NCBI RefSeq assembly: GCF_000959525.1
Contig: NZ_CP009831.1
Coordinates: 744,001 to 808,000 of the forward strand
Reading direction: 5' to 3'
DNA: 64,000 nt
Origin: Burkholderia multivorans ATCC BAA-247
GTDB taxonomy: Bacteria; Pseudomonadota; Gammaproteobacteria; Burkholderiales; Burkholderiaceae
A program made the position numbers and the translations under genes. This document shows positions 9,916 to 19,771 of the stretch, piece by piece. The stretch's first letter is position 1. Each line of letters starts with the position of its first letter. A model generated the notes under the pieces. It ran no database searches and was not told where the DNA came from. It saw only the letters and a list, made by a program, of their open reading frames with translations.

Positions 9916-10048
9916 CGCGGCGCAGGCGTTCTCGCGCACGCTTGCGGATAGTCGAATTGAGCATCCGGTGCGGCTGGCGTGTCGCCGCCCGCACTACCTG
10001 CGGACAGCGCCGTTCGGTTGGCCGTGCAGTCACATTGGGGAGTCGCAG

Positions 10049-11011
10049 ATGAATGACAGGGTGAAGGTCGCGATCATCGGTCCCGGCAATATCGGCACCG
10101 ATCTGATGATCAAGATAATGCGAAACAGCAGGCATCTGAAAATGGGCGCCATGGTCGGCGTCGATCCGAATTCGGAAGGGTTGGCGCGGGCGGCGCGCAT
10201 GGACGTGGCGACGACGGCGGATGGCATCGACGGCTTGCTGCGGCTGGATGTATTCAAGGAAATCGATATCGTTTTCGATGCGACGTCGGCGGGCGCGCAC
10301 GGACGTCACAATGAACTGCTGCAGGCGCACGGGGTTCAGGTGATCGACCTGACGCCTGCCGCGATCGGCCCGTATGTGATCCCGTCGATCAATCTGGAAG
10401 CAGAAAACGCGACAAACATGAACATGGTCACCTGCGGCGGGCAGGCCACGATTCCGATCGTCGCCGCTGTTTCGCGCGTGGCCAAGGTGCACTACGCGGA
10501 GATCGTCGCGTCGATCTCCAGCCGGTCCGCCGGCCCGGGAACGCGCGCGAATATCGACGAATTCACCGAAACGACGCGGGCCGCGATCGAAAAGCTCGGC
10601 GGCGCCGAGCGCGGTAAGGCGATTATCGTTCTCAATCCGGCGGAGCCGCCGTTGATCATGCGCGACACCGTGTTCGTGCTGTCGGACAACGCGGAGCCGG
10701 CGGCTGTCGAGGCCAGTATCGCCGAGATGGTCGGACGCGTGCAGGAATACGTCCCGGGTTATCGCCTGAAGCAGTCGGTGCAATTCGACGTGGTGCCGCC
10801 GGACAGGCCGCTCAACGTGCCGGGCATCGGGCCGCGGCACGGCTTGAAGACATCGGTGTTTCTCGAGGTGGAAGGCGCTGCGCACTATTTGCCTTCGTAT
10901 GCAGGCAACCTCGACATCATGACGTCGGCGGCACTCGCCTGCGGCGACATGATGGCCCGGCGCCGGATGGCCGCCGGCATCGCTCGCGGCTTCAAGGAGA
11001 CGACGCAATGA
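10049..11011 (+). CDS. mhpF: Acetaldehyde dehydrogenase (acetylating)
   Basis: A 320-residue CoA-acylating aldehyde dehydrogenase of the DmpF/MhpF family. The NAD motif GPGNIGTDL starts the protein (about 10-18) and Cys129 in [11 protein letters not shown] is the acyl-accepting cysteine. It turns acetaldehyde into acetyl-CoA. Length agrees with the family. The start ATG follows TTGGGGAG at 10036-10043; a longer frame from 9860 overlaps the decarboxylase and is rejected. The stop overlaps the aldolase start (ATGA at 11008), matching the obligatory aldolase-dehydrogenase channel complex of meta-cleavage pathways. Confidence 0.95.
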   Translation: MNDRVKVAIIGPGNIGTDLMIKIMRNSRHLKMGAMVGVDPNSEGLARAARMDVATTADGIDGLLRLDVFKEIDIVFDATSAGAHGRHNELLQAHGVQVIDLTPAAIGPYVIPSINLEAENATNMNMVTCGGQATIPIVAAVSRVAKVHYAEIVASISSRSAGPGTRANIDEFTETTRAAIEKLGGAERGKAIIVLNPAEPPLIMRDTVFVLSDNAEPAAVEASIAEMVGRVQEYVPGYRLKQSVQFDVVPPDRPLNVPGIGPRHGLKTSVFLEVEGAAHYLPSYAGNLDIMTSAALACGDMMARRRMAAGIARGFKETTQ

Positions 11012-12051
11012 CTTCAGCAGAAAAGAAGCTTTACATCTCGGACGTGACGCTGCGCGACGGCAGCCATGCGATCCGTCATCAATACGGCATCGACCATGTC
11101 AGGGCGATTGCCGCAGCGCTCGACGATGCCGGCGTCGACAGCATCGAGGTCGCTCACGGCGATGGCCTCCAGGGATCGAGCTTCAACTACGGATTCGGCG
11201 CCCATACCGACGTCGAGTGGATTGCAGCCGCTGCGGAAAGCGTCAAGCGGGCGAAGATCGCCACGCTGCTGATTCCCGGCATCGGAACCACCCATGATCT
11301 ACGGCAGGCGTTCGATGCAGGCGCACGCGTCGTGCGCGTGGCAACGCATTGCACGGAAGCCGATGTATCGCGCCAGCATCTCGACTTTGCGCGCGAACTC
11401 GGTATGGACGCGGTGGGTTTTCTGATGATGAGCCACATGACGACCCCGCAGAAGCTCGCTGAGCAGGCGAAAATGATGGAAACGTTCGGCGCCACCTGCG
11501 TTTATGTGGTCGATTCCGGTGGTGCGCTCGGCATGAACGAGATCCGCGACAGGTTCCGTGCCCTCAAAGCGGTATTGAAAGCCGACACGCAAACCGGAAT
11601 GCACGCGCATCACAACCTGAGCCTCGGCGTGGCCAACTCGCTGGTTGCCGTGGAGGAGGGATGCGATCGCATCGATGCGAGCCTGGCCGGCATGGGCGCA
11701 GGCGCGGGCAATGCGCCGCTCGAAGTATTCATTGCGGCGGCACAGCGACAGGGCTGGAATCATGGCTGCGATTTGTACCGGCTCATGGACGCGGCCGACG
11801 ATCTTGTCCGGCCGCTTCAGGATCGGCCGGTACGTGTCGACCGCGAAACGCTTGCGCTCGGTTTCGCCGGCGTTTATTCGAGCTTCCTGCGTCATGCGGA
11901 AGTCGCCGCCAGCAAATACGGGCTGAAGACCGTCGACATTCTGGTCGAACTGGGCAGACGCAAGATGGTCGGCGGCCAGGAAGACATGATCGTCGATGTC
12001 GCGCTGGATCTGTTAAAGCGGCGACAGCCGGCCACGAGCGATGCGCAGTGA
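11008..12051 (+). CDS. mhpE: 4-hydroxy-2-oxovalerate aldolase
   Basis: A 347-residue HMGL-like TIM-barrel aldolase. [14 protein letters not shown] carries Arg16, Asp17 and His20, and MHAHHN gives the metal ligands His199 and His201, all within one residue of the DmpG numbering. It splits 4-hydroxy-2-oxovalerate into pyruvate and acetaldehyde; the latter passes to the dehydrogenase encoded immediately upstream with an overlapping start. This completes the route from 3-hydroxyanthranilate to central metabolites. Confidence 0.95.
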   Translation: MTSAEKKLYISDVTLRDGSHAIRHQYGIDHVRAIAAALDDAGVDSIEVAHGDGLQGSSFNYGFGAHTDVEWIAAAAESVKRAKIATLLIPGIGTTHDLRQAFDAGARVVRVATHCTEADVSRQHLDFARELGMDAVGFLMMSHMTTPQKLAEQAKMMETFGATCVYVVDSGGALGMNEIRDRFRALKAVLKADTQTGMHAHHNLSLGVANSLVAVEEGCDRIDASLAGMGAGAGNAPLEVFIAAAQRQGWNHGCDLYRLMDAADDLVRPLQDRPVRVDRETLALGFAGVYSSFLRHAEVAASKYGLKTVDILVELGRRKMVGGQEDMIVDVALDLLKRRQPATSDAQ

Positions 12052-12130
12052 GCCGTCGTGGCGGCGGCGTTGCCTTGTGTTTCTTCCACAGTCGCAGCGA
12101 GTGACTGCGACTCGATTCTGGTGAATCACC

Positions 12131-13069
12131 ATGCGAACCCTGTCGGCTTCTCGTCAGCATCAACCGCTGGTCTATCGGTTGAATATCGGTGCAGTCAAAG
12201 TGACCGTCATCGCCGAGTCGGTCGCGCCGCTGCTGCGATGGCAAGAACTCTATCCCGACGCGACGGAGCAGTCCGTATCGGCATCCGTCTTTAGCACCGA
12301 TCGCAAGCTCTACGACGTCGGCAGCGAGCGGCTGGTCATCGCTATCCAGGGCTTTCTGATCGAAAGCGACGGTACCACGCTGATGGTCGACACTTGCGTC
12401 GGGGACTGCAAGGCCAGGGCGCGAGTCGAATTCAATGAAGCCCGTTTCGGCTGGCTGAGCCGGCTGCAGGCGGCCGGCATCCGCGTCGAGGACGTCGACA
12501 GGGTGCTTTCCACACATCTGCACGTCGATCATGTCGGCTGCAACACCTACTACGCTGACGGCAGGTGGCGCCCCACGTTTCCCAACGCGCGCTACCTGTT
12601 CGTCAACGAGGAATTCGAGTTTTGGTCGAGCGAGCTGGCGAGATCGCCGCTGGAGAGAACCGGCGACTACATCGGCGACAGCGTATTGCCGCTTTTCGAC
12701 GCCGGACTCGCCGATATGGTCGATTCGCGACATGTCATCGATTCGTCCATTCGCTTGATTCCTCTGCCCGGACATACGCCCGGTCATGTCGGCGTCTGCA
12801 TCGAAAGCAATCGCGAGCGAGCGATTATTTCCGGCGACCTGTTTCATACGGCGCTGCAATTCGAAAATCCGGACTGGAGCACGAGGTTTTGTGTCGATCC
12901 CGAACAATCGCGTCGATCCAGGCGAGCGTTCTTCGAAGCCCATGCCGACACCGATACGCTGATTTTGCCGGCGCACTTTCCCTATCCGTGTGCGGGGTTC
13001 ATTTGCCGCGAGGGGCGTGGCTACGCATTTCGATTTATCGGTTCAGAGAAGATATCGACAGTACTCTAG
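12131..13069 (+). CDS. Metallo-beta-lactamase-fold hydrolase
   Basis: A 312-residue MBL-fold protein. The di-zinc motif THLHVDHVG supplies His129, His131, Asp133 and His134; PLPGHTPGHVGV, ISGDLFH and LPAHFP supply the further ligands. The pattern resembles the AttM/quorum-quenching lactonase-like and related hydrolase group rather than beta-lactamases, and no signal peptide is seen. It lies 79 bases after the aldolase in the same direction and is the last gene of the block. A lactone or ester hydrolase linked to the pathway is plausible; the substrate is not known. No good ribosome binding site precedes ATG 12131. Confidence 0.85.
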   Translation: MRTLSASRQHQPLVYRLNIGAVKVTVIAESVAPLLRWQELYPDATEQSVSASVFSTDRKLYDVGSERLVIAIQGFLIESDGTTLMVDTCVGDCKARARVEFNEARFGWLSRLQAAGIRVEDVDRVLSTHLHVDHVGCNTYYADGRWRPTFPNARYLFVNEEFEFWSSELARSPLERTGDYIGDSVLPLFDAGLADMVDSRHVIDSSIRLIPLPGHTPGHVGVCIESNRERAIISGDLFHTALQFENPDWSTRFCVDPEQSRRSRRAFFEAHADTDTLILPAHFPYPCAGFICREGRGYAFRFIGSEKISTVL

Positions 13070-13284
13070 CCCGGCGCGGTGTTGTTCGATGAACTGGACG
13101 CGGAGCGGCGGTGTCGATGCGCAACGGCCGACATGGCCGACCGGCTCCGTCGATCGACACGCACGCATCATGCGCGGGCCGATACAGGACGTCGATGGCG
13201 CCGCCGCTGCGTGGCCGCCACCATCGACCTGTATTGCCGGCGAGCAGCCGGCGGATGCCGAGGACGTAGCTCCGCGTCGGCTGG

Positions 13285-14934
13285 CTATCTGCCCCGCCCC
13301 AGAGACAGCTTTTCCAGCAGCACCTTCACGTCCACCGGCTTCGGCAAATGATCGTCGAAGCCGGCGGCAATTGCGGCGTCCCGATCGTGTATCGACGCGA
13401 GGCCCGTCAGGGCCAGCGCGTAGATGCGCCGTCGGCCGCCTTCGCGACTGCGCACGTCGCGCAGCAGTGCATGGCCGTCGGCGCCGGGCATGGCGAGATC
13501 GCTGACGAGAATATCGAAAGAGCCGGCAGCGAGACAAGCGAGCGCTTCTTTCGCACCGGAAGCGATCTGCACTTGCGCGCCGAGCCCGCGCAGCAAGTGC
13601 GCCAACGGCTCCTGGGCCGGCACGTCGTCGTCGACGAGCAGCACCGACAGGCCGTCGAGCCGTGCCGATTCCGCGGGTGCAGCAGCGACGGTTCCCTCTT
13701 CGGTCGCGGCGGTCTGCAGCAACGGTATGCGAACCGTCAGCCTGGTACCGCGACCTTCGCCCTCGCTGCTGGCGGTCACCGTGCCCCCGTGCGCCGTCAC
13801 CAGATGCTTGACGATCGAGAGGCCCAGGCCAAGGCCGCCATACTGGCGCGTGCGACTGGTGTCGGACTGCATGAAACGGTCGAACAGACGCGGCAGCAAT
13901 TCCGGTTTGACGCCGATGCCGTTGTCGGCGACCGAGAGCTCGATGAGTGCACCGAGACGCGTCAGCGCGACCTCCACGCGGCCGCCTTGCGGCGTGAACT
14001 TCAGCGCATTGCCGATCAGGTTGGAGGCGACCTGCTGCAGACGACGCGCGTCGCCGCTGACGACCGCCTGGCTTTGCAATCCCGACGTCGCGAGCATGAT
14101 GTCCTTTTTGGCCGCCACCGGGCGATGGCTTTCCACCACGGTGCGTACGGCCGCTGCAAAGTCGACCGGCTTCGAATCGAGCGAGAACCGTCCCGACGAG
14201 ATGCGCGAGACGTCCAGCAAATCGTCGATCAGTTCGGCCTGCAGCTGACAATGCCGCAGAATGGTCGTGACCGCGCGCTGACTCATTTGCTCGTCGGTCG
14301 GCATGCCGCGCTCGCTTGCCGTCATGAGCACGGCCGCCCAGCTGGAGATCACGTTCAGCGGCGCGCGCAGCTCGTGCGATACGAGGGCGAGAAAGTTGTC
14401 CTTCGCGGTATTGGCCCGTTCCGCATCGAGTTGCGCGGACTGCGCGGTGCCGAGCGCGCTTTTGAGCTGATGGATGTCCTGGAAGGCGAGTACGGCGCCG
14501 TCGATGCGATCGTCGGCCGTGCGATAGGCACGCACGTTGACGAGCCACCATCGGCCTTCGCTGTCCTGATACTCGTGCTCTACATCCGCCAATCCCTGCA
14601 CGGCCGACTGCACGACGCGTTCGAGGTCGACCGCCGAGAACAGGCTGTTCAACTGCGCCAGCGGTTGTCCTACGCTGTCGTCCGGCAATCCGAACAGCGC
14701 TTGCGCCTGCGGCGAAAAATGCCGAAGGCGCAACTGCCGATCCAGCACGACGACCGGTAGCGGGATGCCTTCGACCAGGTTGCTCAGATCGTCGTTGACG
14801 CGGTCGAGTTGCTCGTTGCGCGATTTCAGCTCGTCGTTCAGCGACGCAAGCTCCTGATTGGCCGACTCGAGTTCCTGCTTGGCCAGCAGCAGTTCCTCGT
14901 TCGCGCTTTGCAGCTCTTCGTTGGTGCTGAGCAT
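13285..14934 (-). CDS. Hybrid sensor histidine kinase, probable truncated CheB/CheR-PAS-kinase remnant
   Basis: Encodes 549 residues: a coiled coil of NEEL repeats (1-50), a PAS domain (about 52-165), a HisKA dimerisation domain with the H box SHELRAPLN (about 195), an ATPase domain (NLIGNALKFTP, DNGIG, GLGLGLSIVKHL) and a C-terminal receiver (LLVDDD, phospho-acceptor Asp in ILVSDLAMP, Lys in LPKPVD). The NEEL coil is the hallmark linker of CheB-CheR-PAS fusion kinases. The frame stays open for 48 codons upstream of ATG 14934 and continues the coil, but holds no ATG/GTG/TTG and ends at a TGA (15079-15081). The 5' two-thirds of the ancestral gene therefore appears lost. It may be translated from 14934 or be a pseudogene. 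Confidence 0.75.
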   Translation of the reverse strand: MLSTNEELQSANEELLLAKQELESANQELASLNDELKSRNEQLDRVNDDLSNLVEGIPLPVVVLDRQLRLRHFSPQAQALFGLPDDSVGQPLAQLNSLFSAVDLERVVQSAVQGLADVEHEYQDSEGRWWLVNVRAYRTADDRIDGAVLAFQDIHQLKSALGTAQSAQLDAERANTAKDNFLALVSHELRAPLNVISSWAAVLMTASERGMPTDEQMSQRAVTTILRHCQLQAELIDDLLDVSRISSGRFSLDSKPVDFAAAVRTVVESHRPVAAKKDIMLATSGLQSQAVVSGDARRLQQVASNLIGNALKFTPQGGRVEVALTRLGALIELSVADNGIGVKPELLPRLFDRFMQSDTSRTRQYGGLGLGLSIVKHLVTAHGGTVTASSEGEGRGTRLTVRIPLLQTAATEEGTVAAAPAESARLDGLSVLLVDDDVPAQEPLAHLLRGLGAQVQIASGAKEALACLAAGSFDILVSDLAMPGADGHALLRDVRSREGGRRRIYALALTGLASIHDRDAAIAAGFDDHLPKPVDVKVLLEKLSLGRGR

Positions 14935-15264
14935 TTCCTCGTTGGCCGTACGCAGTTCCTCATTGGCCGATTCGAATTCGGCGACGACCGTCTTGAGCTG
15001 CGCTTGCGTGGCCTCGAGTTCGTCGGACAGTCGCGCGATTCGATATCGAAGAAATGTTTCCGATGTCGCGCGATAACGTCATCTTTTGATAGATTTTCGC
15101 GAGCCCGATTATGACCCGAAGTATCGGCGCGATCTGGCGTTTCCCGCGCGTCACGGGAACGCGTCGGGCCGCGACAACGCGCCGGGCACGGGGGCGTTAC
15201 GGTTTTCCGGGTCGGCTTCGAATCGTTTGGCGCGGCGACGAAAACGGCGCCGACGAGGGCGCGT

Positions 15265-15513
15265 TCAGGAGGACGAGGCGGAGCCGAGCGACGCCTGAAG
15301 GCGTTGTGCGTCGGTCGCGTAACTTTGTTCGAACCCTTCGGCACCGAGCTCGGTCATGAGGCAGCGCCACAGGTCGAATGCGCCGATGGCCGCGCCGAGA
15401 TGCAGATCGGCCGCGTGACTGCCGCGCGGACGCGTGGCCGCCGCCATCAGATGATGCTGTATCTCCCGTTCGGCGCAGGCGGTGACCTGAACATAGCTCA
15501 GACGATTTTCCAT
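15265..15513 (-). CDS. Small hypothetical protein
   Basis: An 82-residue ORF starting at ATG 15513 (TTG at 15522 is possible). The composition looks protein-like, mostly helical, with AEREIQHHLMAAA and RCLMTELGAEGFEQSYA. No domain is recognised and no strong ribosome binding site is visible. It is on the same strand as the kinase remnant and the photolyase. Function unknown. Confidence 0.5.
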   Translation of the reverse strand: MENRLSYVQVTACAEREIQHHLMAAATRPRGSHAADLHLGAAIGAFDLWRCLMTELGAEGFEQSYATDAQRLQASLGSASSS

Positions 15514-15752
15514 GATGACCAAGTCGGATAATGACCGGACGAGACTTCAGCAACTCGATGACTGACGCCGATATTATCCGCCGGTGATCGTATCGCGATG
15601 TTAAAAGTCGTGACGCACGGCGAGCGCAAGCCGAAGAAACGGCGAGCCCGGCCGGGGCTGCCAAAGTCTACCAGCGGCCGCGCGGGCCGGCGGCGATTTT
15701 CGCGATCGGGGTTTGCCCGCGCAGTGCCCGCGCGACGGCCACAACGACGGCG

Positions 15753-17183
15753 TCACGCGCCGCCGCGTGGCCTTGAAAGCCGCGCATACGCCGCCAGCGC
15801 GGCTTGTCGCGAAGCGGCAAGGTCGACCATGGACGCGGGATAGCCGCAGGCTGACAGCGCGGCCGGATGCTTCCACGGCTGATGCAGCACGTTGGCCGGC
15901 AGCGCCGACAACTCCGGGAGCCAGCGCTTGAGATACGCGGCGTCGGGGTCGAACTTGGCGGCTTGCAGATACGGATTGAATACGCGGAAGTACGGTGCGG
16001 CATCGGCCCCGCAGCCGGCCACCCATTGCCAGCCCAGCGTGTTGTTCGCCAGGTCTGCATCGACGAGCGTGTCCCAGAACCATCGCGCGCCGTGCCGCCA
16101 GTGCCGGCGGAGGTTCTTGGTCAGAAAGCTCGCGACCACCATTCTCACGCGATTGTGCATCCAGCCGGTCTGCCAAAGCTGCCGCATGCCGGCATCGACG
16201 AGCGGAATGCCGGTACGCCCCTGCTGCCAACGCGCCAAGTCATCATTGTCGTCGGGCGCCCACGCAAAGGTGTCGAACCGTGCATCGAAGTTGGCGTCGG
16301 TCGTGTGCGGGAAATGGTAGAGCAGATGATGCGCAAACTCGCGCCAGCCGAGCTCCCGCAGAAACGGCTCCAGGTCGGGCCGATCGCGGTCGGTCGTCCG
16401 CGACGCGCGTTCTTGCAGCGTTCGTAGAATCTGCGTCGGCGTGATCTCGCCGTAATGCAGGTGTGCAGAAAGCCGCGAGGTACCCATGCGGGCCGGCGCG
16501 TCGCGCGCGTCGCCGTATTCGGCCAGCGCTTCGTCGACGAACTCCGCCAGACGTTCCCACGCGCCCGCTTCGCCGGGGCGCCACGCCTCGGCCAGTCCCG
16601 CGTCCCATCGGACGCGCGGCAGCAGGCCGATCGCCTCGACGGCAGTCGAATCGTCCGTCGTCATCCATCGGCGAGGCCGTGCTGCCGGTAGCGGATGGCA
16701 GTCGGACAAGCTCGTGCGCAGCTTGCGCCAGAAAGGTGTGAAGACGCGATAGGGCTGCCCGGAGTCGGTCGCGACTTTCCAGGGTTCCTGCCAGAGCGTG
16801 CCGGGGTAGCTCTGCGCGGCGACGCCTTGCGCGCGCAACGCGCTTTTCAGCGCCGCATCGCACGCGATGGCAGCCGGCTCGTAGCGGCGCGTCCAGTACA
16901 CGCACTGTGCGCCGACCGCGCGTGCGAGCGCCGGCACGGCGATCGTCGGATCGTTCTGCATCACGAGCAATCGCCCGCCTTGCTGCCGAAGTGCTCGATC
17001 GAGCGACGTCAGGCTGTGGTGCAGCCACCAGCGGCTCGCCGCACCCGGCGACCAGATCGCGTCCTCATCCGGCGTGTGTACGTAGACGGGCAGCACGGCA
17101 TCGTGCCGCGCGCATGCCGCCGACAACGCGGGATGATCGGAAAGCCGCAGGTCGCGGCGAAACAGTACGATTGCGACAGACAT
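15753..17183 (-). CDS. phrB: Deoxyribodipyrimidine photolyase
   Basis: A 476-residue photolyase/cryptochrome-family protein. The N-terminal alpha/beta antenna domain opens with VAIVLFRRDLRLSDHPAL; the C-terminal FAD domain contains TSRLSAHLHYGEIT, ELGWREFAHHLLYHFP, GIPLVDAGMRQLWQTGWMHN and the Trp-rich DTLVDADLANNTLGWQWV signature. It repairs UV-induced cyclobutane pyrimidine dimers using light. Length and residues are those of class I CPD photolyases. It reads alone on the minus strand, with 257 bases to the alcohol dehydrogenase upstream. Confidence 0.95.
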   Translation of the reverse strand: MSVAIVLFRRDLRLSDHPALSAACARHDAVLPVYVHTPDEDAIWSPGAASRWWLHHSLTSLDRALRQQGGRLLVMQNDPTIAVPALARAVGAQCVYWTRRYEPAAIACDAALKSALRAQGVAAQSYPGTLWQEPWKVATDSGQPYRVFTPFWRKLRTSLSDCHPLPAARPRRWMTTDDSTAVEAIGLLPRVRWDAGLAEAWRPGEAGAWERLAEFVDEALAEYGDARDAPARMGTSRLSAHLHYGEITPTQILRTLQERASRTTDRDRPDLEPFLRELGWREFAHHLLYHFPHTTDANFDARFDTFAWAPDDNDDLARWQQGRTGIPLVDAGMRQLWQTGWMHNRVRMVVASFLTKNLRRHWRHGARWFWDTLVDADLANNTLGWQWVAGCGADAAPYFRVFNPYLQAAKFDPDAAYLKRWLPELSALPANVLHQPWKHPAALSACGYPASMVDLAASRQAALAAYARLSRPRGGA

Positions 17184-17440
17184 TCGGATCAGCCGCGCAT
17201 CATGCCTGCCGTCGAGGCGTTGTCGCCCGGCGGCTGTTCGCTAACGATGCCGTTTTTCCCTTTCGGAGCAGGTTCTGATCGGACCATGATCGAGACATTG
17301 TCGTATCGGTTGAGCGCGCAGTTTACCGGGCGTCGCGCGACACGGCGCAGGCATGCGTTCGCGCCGGTCTGCCGCTCGATACGATCGAAGCGGCCGCACG
17401 GTGTCGGTGTCGAGCGCGCGGCCAACGCCGTTCACTGCAC

Positions 17441-18610
17441 CTACGGCTTCATGACCACCTTGATGCAGCCGTCTAGCTTGTCGCGAAACACCTTGTACAT
17501 GTCCGGCCCTTTCTCGAGCGGGACGGTATGCGTGATGACGAACGACGGATCGAACTGACCGGACCGTATGCGCTCGAGCAGATCGTCGGTCCAGCGGTTG
17601 ACGTGCGTCTGTCCCATGCGGAATGTCAGTCCCTTGTTCATCGCGGCGCCGAACGGGATCTTGTCGAGCACGCCCGCATACACGCCCGGTATCGAGAGAA
17701 TGCCCGCCGGGCGGCACACGTAGATCATCTCGCGCAGCACGTGCGGCCGGTCCGTTTCGAGCATCATCGCCTGCTTGACGCGGTCGTAGATCGCGTCCGC
17801 GGACCGCGTCGCATGCGACTCCATCCCGACCGCATCGATGCATTTTTCGGGGCCCTTGCCGTGCGTGAGCTCGCCGAGCCGGTCGAGCACGCTTTCCTGC
17901 TCGAAATGAATCGGAATCGCGCCGCTTCGCTTTGCCATCTCGAGCCGTTCGGCAACGCGATCGATTACCACCACTTGCCTGGCGCCCAGCAGCAGCGCGC
18001 TGCGGATCGCCATCTGGCCGACCGGACCGGCGCCCCACACGGCGACCGTGTCGGTCGGCTCGATCTCGCAATTCACCGCCGCCTGCCAGCCGGTCGGCAG
18101 AATATCGCCGAGGAACAGGACTTGTTCGTCGGTCAGGCCGTCCGGTATCCGGATGTGTGTGCGATCCGCAAACGGCACGCGCACGTATTCGGCCTGGCCG
18201 CCGGGATAGCCGCCGGTCAGGTGCGAATACCCGAACAGCCCGGCCGTCGTGTGGCCGAACACGCGATCGGCATCGCTTCGGTTGCGATTCGTGCGTTCGC
18301 AAACCGAGAAATTGCCGCGGCGACACTGATCGCATTCGCCGCAGAAAATCGTAAACGGCACGACCACGCGATCGCCGATCTTCAGCGATGCGTTGTCCTT
18401 GCCGACCTCGACGACTTCGCCCATGAACTCGTGGCCGAGAATGTCGCCGTGCTTCATTGACGGCATCAGGCCATCGAACAGGTGAAGGTCGGATCCGCAG
18501 ATCGCGCATGCGGACACCTTGACGATCGCATCGCGGCCGCTTTCGATGATCGGGTCGGGAACGGTATCGCAGCGCACGTCGTGCTTGCCATGCCAGCGCA
18601 GTGCTCTCAT
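17441..18610 (-). CDS. Zinc-dependent alcohol dehydrogenase
   Basis: A 389-residue medium-chain dehydrogenase. The catalytic zinc motif CAICGSDLH and GHEFMGEV lie near the N-terminus, followed by the four-cysteine structural zinc lobe [15 protein letters not shown], and a Rossmann motif ([11 protein letters not shown]). Overall it resembles glutathione-independent formaldehyde dehydrogenase-like threonine/alcohol dehydrogenases. The start ATG 18610 has GGAG a few bases upstream; the longer frame to 18730 runs into the methyltransferase gene. It lies 85 bases after the O-methyltransferase on the same strand, so the two may form an operon controlled by the TetR gene beyond. Confidence 0.9.
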   Translation of the reverse strand: MRALRWHGKHDVRCDTVPDPIIESGRDAIVKVSACAICGSDLHLFDGLMPSMKHGDILGHEFMGEVVEVGKDNASLKIGDRVVVPFTIFCGECDQCRRGNFSVCERTNRNRSDADRVFGHTTAGLFGYSHLTGGYPGGQAEYVRVPFADRTHIRIPDGLTDEQVLFLGDILPTGWQAAVNCEIEPTDTVAVWGAGPVGQMAIRSALLLGARQVVVIDRVAERLEMAKRSGAIPIHFEQESVLDRLGELTHGKGPEKCIDAVGMESHATRSADAIYDRVKQAMMLETDRPHVLREMIYVCRPAGILSIPGVYAGVLDKIPFGAAMNKGLTFRMGQTHVNRWTDDLLERIRSGQFDPSFVITHTVPLEKGPDMYKVFRDKLDGCIKVVMKP

Positions 18611-18695
18611 GTTTTCTCCAATGACGGCGGAGCGGAAGCGCCGCCTCGGATGCGCACTCAGCAACGATCGTTCCCTGGGCGATGCCCGACGGATT

Positions 18696-19355
18696 TCACA
18701 CCGACCGCATCGACAGTTCGACGTCCGCACCGAACGGCACGGACAGATAGCCGTTGTGCGGATCGCGTACGCGCGCCAGATAGTCCGGGCAGTAGTCGGC
18801 GTTGTCCGCGACGATCAGCGCACCGGCGCGCAATCGACTTTCGACGAGATCCAGCACGTCGTTGTAGAGCGCCTTCGCGCCGTCGAGCAGCAGCAGGTCG
18901 ATCGATTCCGGCAGGTCGCCGGCCAACGTCTGCAGCGCGTCGCCTTCGCGGATTTCGACCAGATCGGCGACACCGCCCGCCGCCAGATGCGCGCGCGCCT
19001 TCGCGACCTTCGACGGTTCGAACTCGCTGCCGATCAGCCTGCCGCCGCCGTTGTCGCGCAGCGCCGCGGCCAGGTACAGGGTCGAGAGTCCGAACGACGT
19101 GCCGAATTCGACGATATGGCGCGCGTTCGTGCTGCGTGCAAGCTGATACAGCAGCACGCCGGTCTCGCGCGAGACCGGCAGCCACAAATCCTTGAGCTGG
19201 CCATAGAGGCTGCGATACTCGGTCTTGCTGCGCATCAGGCGTTCGCGTTCGTCCCGCGAAATGTTCAGTACGGCATGGCTGCCGTCGGCTTGGGCCTGCG
19301 CGAACAGGCTGTCGAGCAGCGGAGCGAGCGGTGCGGTGGTGAGAGTCGTCGTCAT
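18696..19355 (-). CDS. SAM-dependent O-methyltransferase (class I)
   Basis: A 219-residue Rossmann-fold methyltransferase. Motif I reads [14 protein letters not shown], followed by [14 protein letters not shown] and [15 protein letters not shown], with a late ALIVADNAD, all of the caffeoyl-CoA/catechol O-methyltransferase type. The start ATG 19355 has AGGAC upstream. The 416-base region before it is full of ATTCGCAT repeats shared with the start of the divergent TetR gene, so TetR control of this gene is likely. Substrate unknown; small phenolics are the usual targets of the family. Confidence 0.88.
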   Translation of the reverse strand: MTTTLTTAPLAPLLDSLFAQAQADGSHAVLNISRDERERLMRSKTEYRSLYGQLKDLWLPVSRETGVLLYQLARSTNARHIVEFGTSFGLSTLYLAAALRDNGGGRLIGSEFEPSKVAKARAHLAAGGVADLVEIREGDALQTLAGDLPESIDLLLLDGAKALYNDVLDLVESRLRAGALIVADNADYCPDYLARVRDPHNGYLSVPFGADVELSMRSV

Positions 19356-19410
19356 GAATGTCCTGCGTGAAAGGTTGGGGTTGGCTCGGGGCAGAAAAAC
19401 GCGAAGGATC

Positions 19411-19475
19411 ATTCGCGTTGAGCAAAGAATATGACGAACCATTCGCATTGGAAATTCGCATTGGGATTCGCATTT
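19411..19475. promoter_or_regulatory. Four direct repeats ATTCGC[A/G]TT
   Basis: Copies start at 19411 (ATTCGCGTTG), 19441 and 19454 (both ATTCGCATTG) and 19466 (ATTCGCATTT). The last three are 12-13 bases apart, just over one helical turn, as expected for cooperative binding sites. The cluster lies 56-120 bases upstream of the methyltransferase start. Confidence 0.6.
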
Positions 19476-19687
19476 GCGGCGTGACGGGTCACGCGTTGAG
19501 ATCGCGAAAAATCCGCGCAATACGCCGTTTCAGCGTAGTTCGCGTGCAGCGCGCGACGTGAAGCAGAGGCGAAGGCTCAGGTTTTTGGTCAGGAAATCCG
19601 GGGCGGTGTTGCCGGCAAAGCGCGATGAGGCAACGCCGAGGCGTCTGCTTGACGGACGATTGAGCAGGAAACCGATACCGCGCTAGT

Positions 19688-19707
19688 ATGCGAACAATCA
19701 TTCGCAT
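19688..19707. promoter_or_regulatory. Inverted repeat ATGCGAA-N6-TTCGCAT, probable TetR operator
   Basis: Perfect 7-base arms with a 6-base spacer, 64 bases before the chosen TetR start. The right arm carries the same TTCGCAT core as the direct repeats upstream of the divergent methyltransferase, which suggests one regulator reads both. Confidence 0.65.
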
Positions 19708-19771
19708 TCGCGGACGCGCCACACCGTCCGATATCGACGCCCCGCGCGATGCACTCACGCACACGACGATC

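Larger units (their letters stand above)
19356..19771. other. Divergent intergenic region with repeated operator-like sites
   Basis: This 416-base gap between the methyltransferase and the TetR gene holds no convincing gene. Its notable content is the ATTCGC[A/G]TT series and the inverted repeat described in separate entries. An ATG at 19688 extends the TetR frame but falls inside the inverted repeat. Confidence 0.7.

Noticed and set aside
9860-10048. N-terminal extension of the acetaldehyde dehydrogenase frame
   Set aside because: Overlaps the decarboxylase gene and precedes the conserved NAD motif; ATG 10049 has a ribosome binding site.
13070-13284. Possible small ORFs between the MBL gene and the kinase
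   Set aside because: Arg/Ala-rich frames without start signals in a convergent intergenic region.
19688-19771. Upstream start for the TetR gene
   Set aside because: Would place the perfect inverted repeat inside the coding sequence and adds residues not typical of TetR N-termini; kept only as an alternative.
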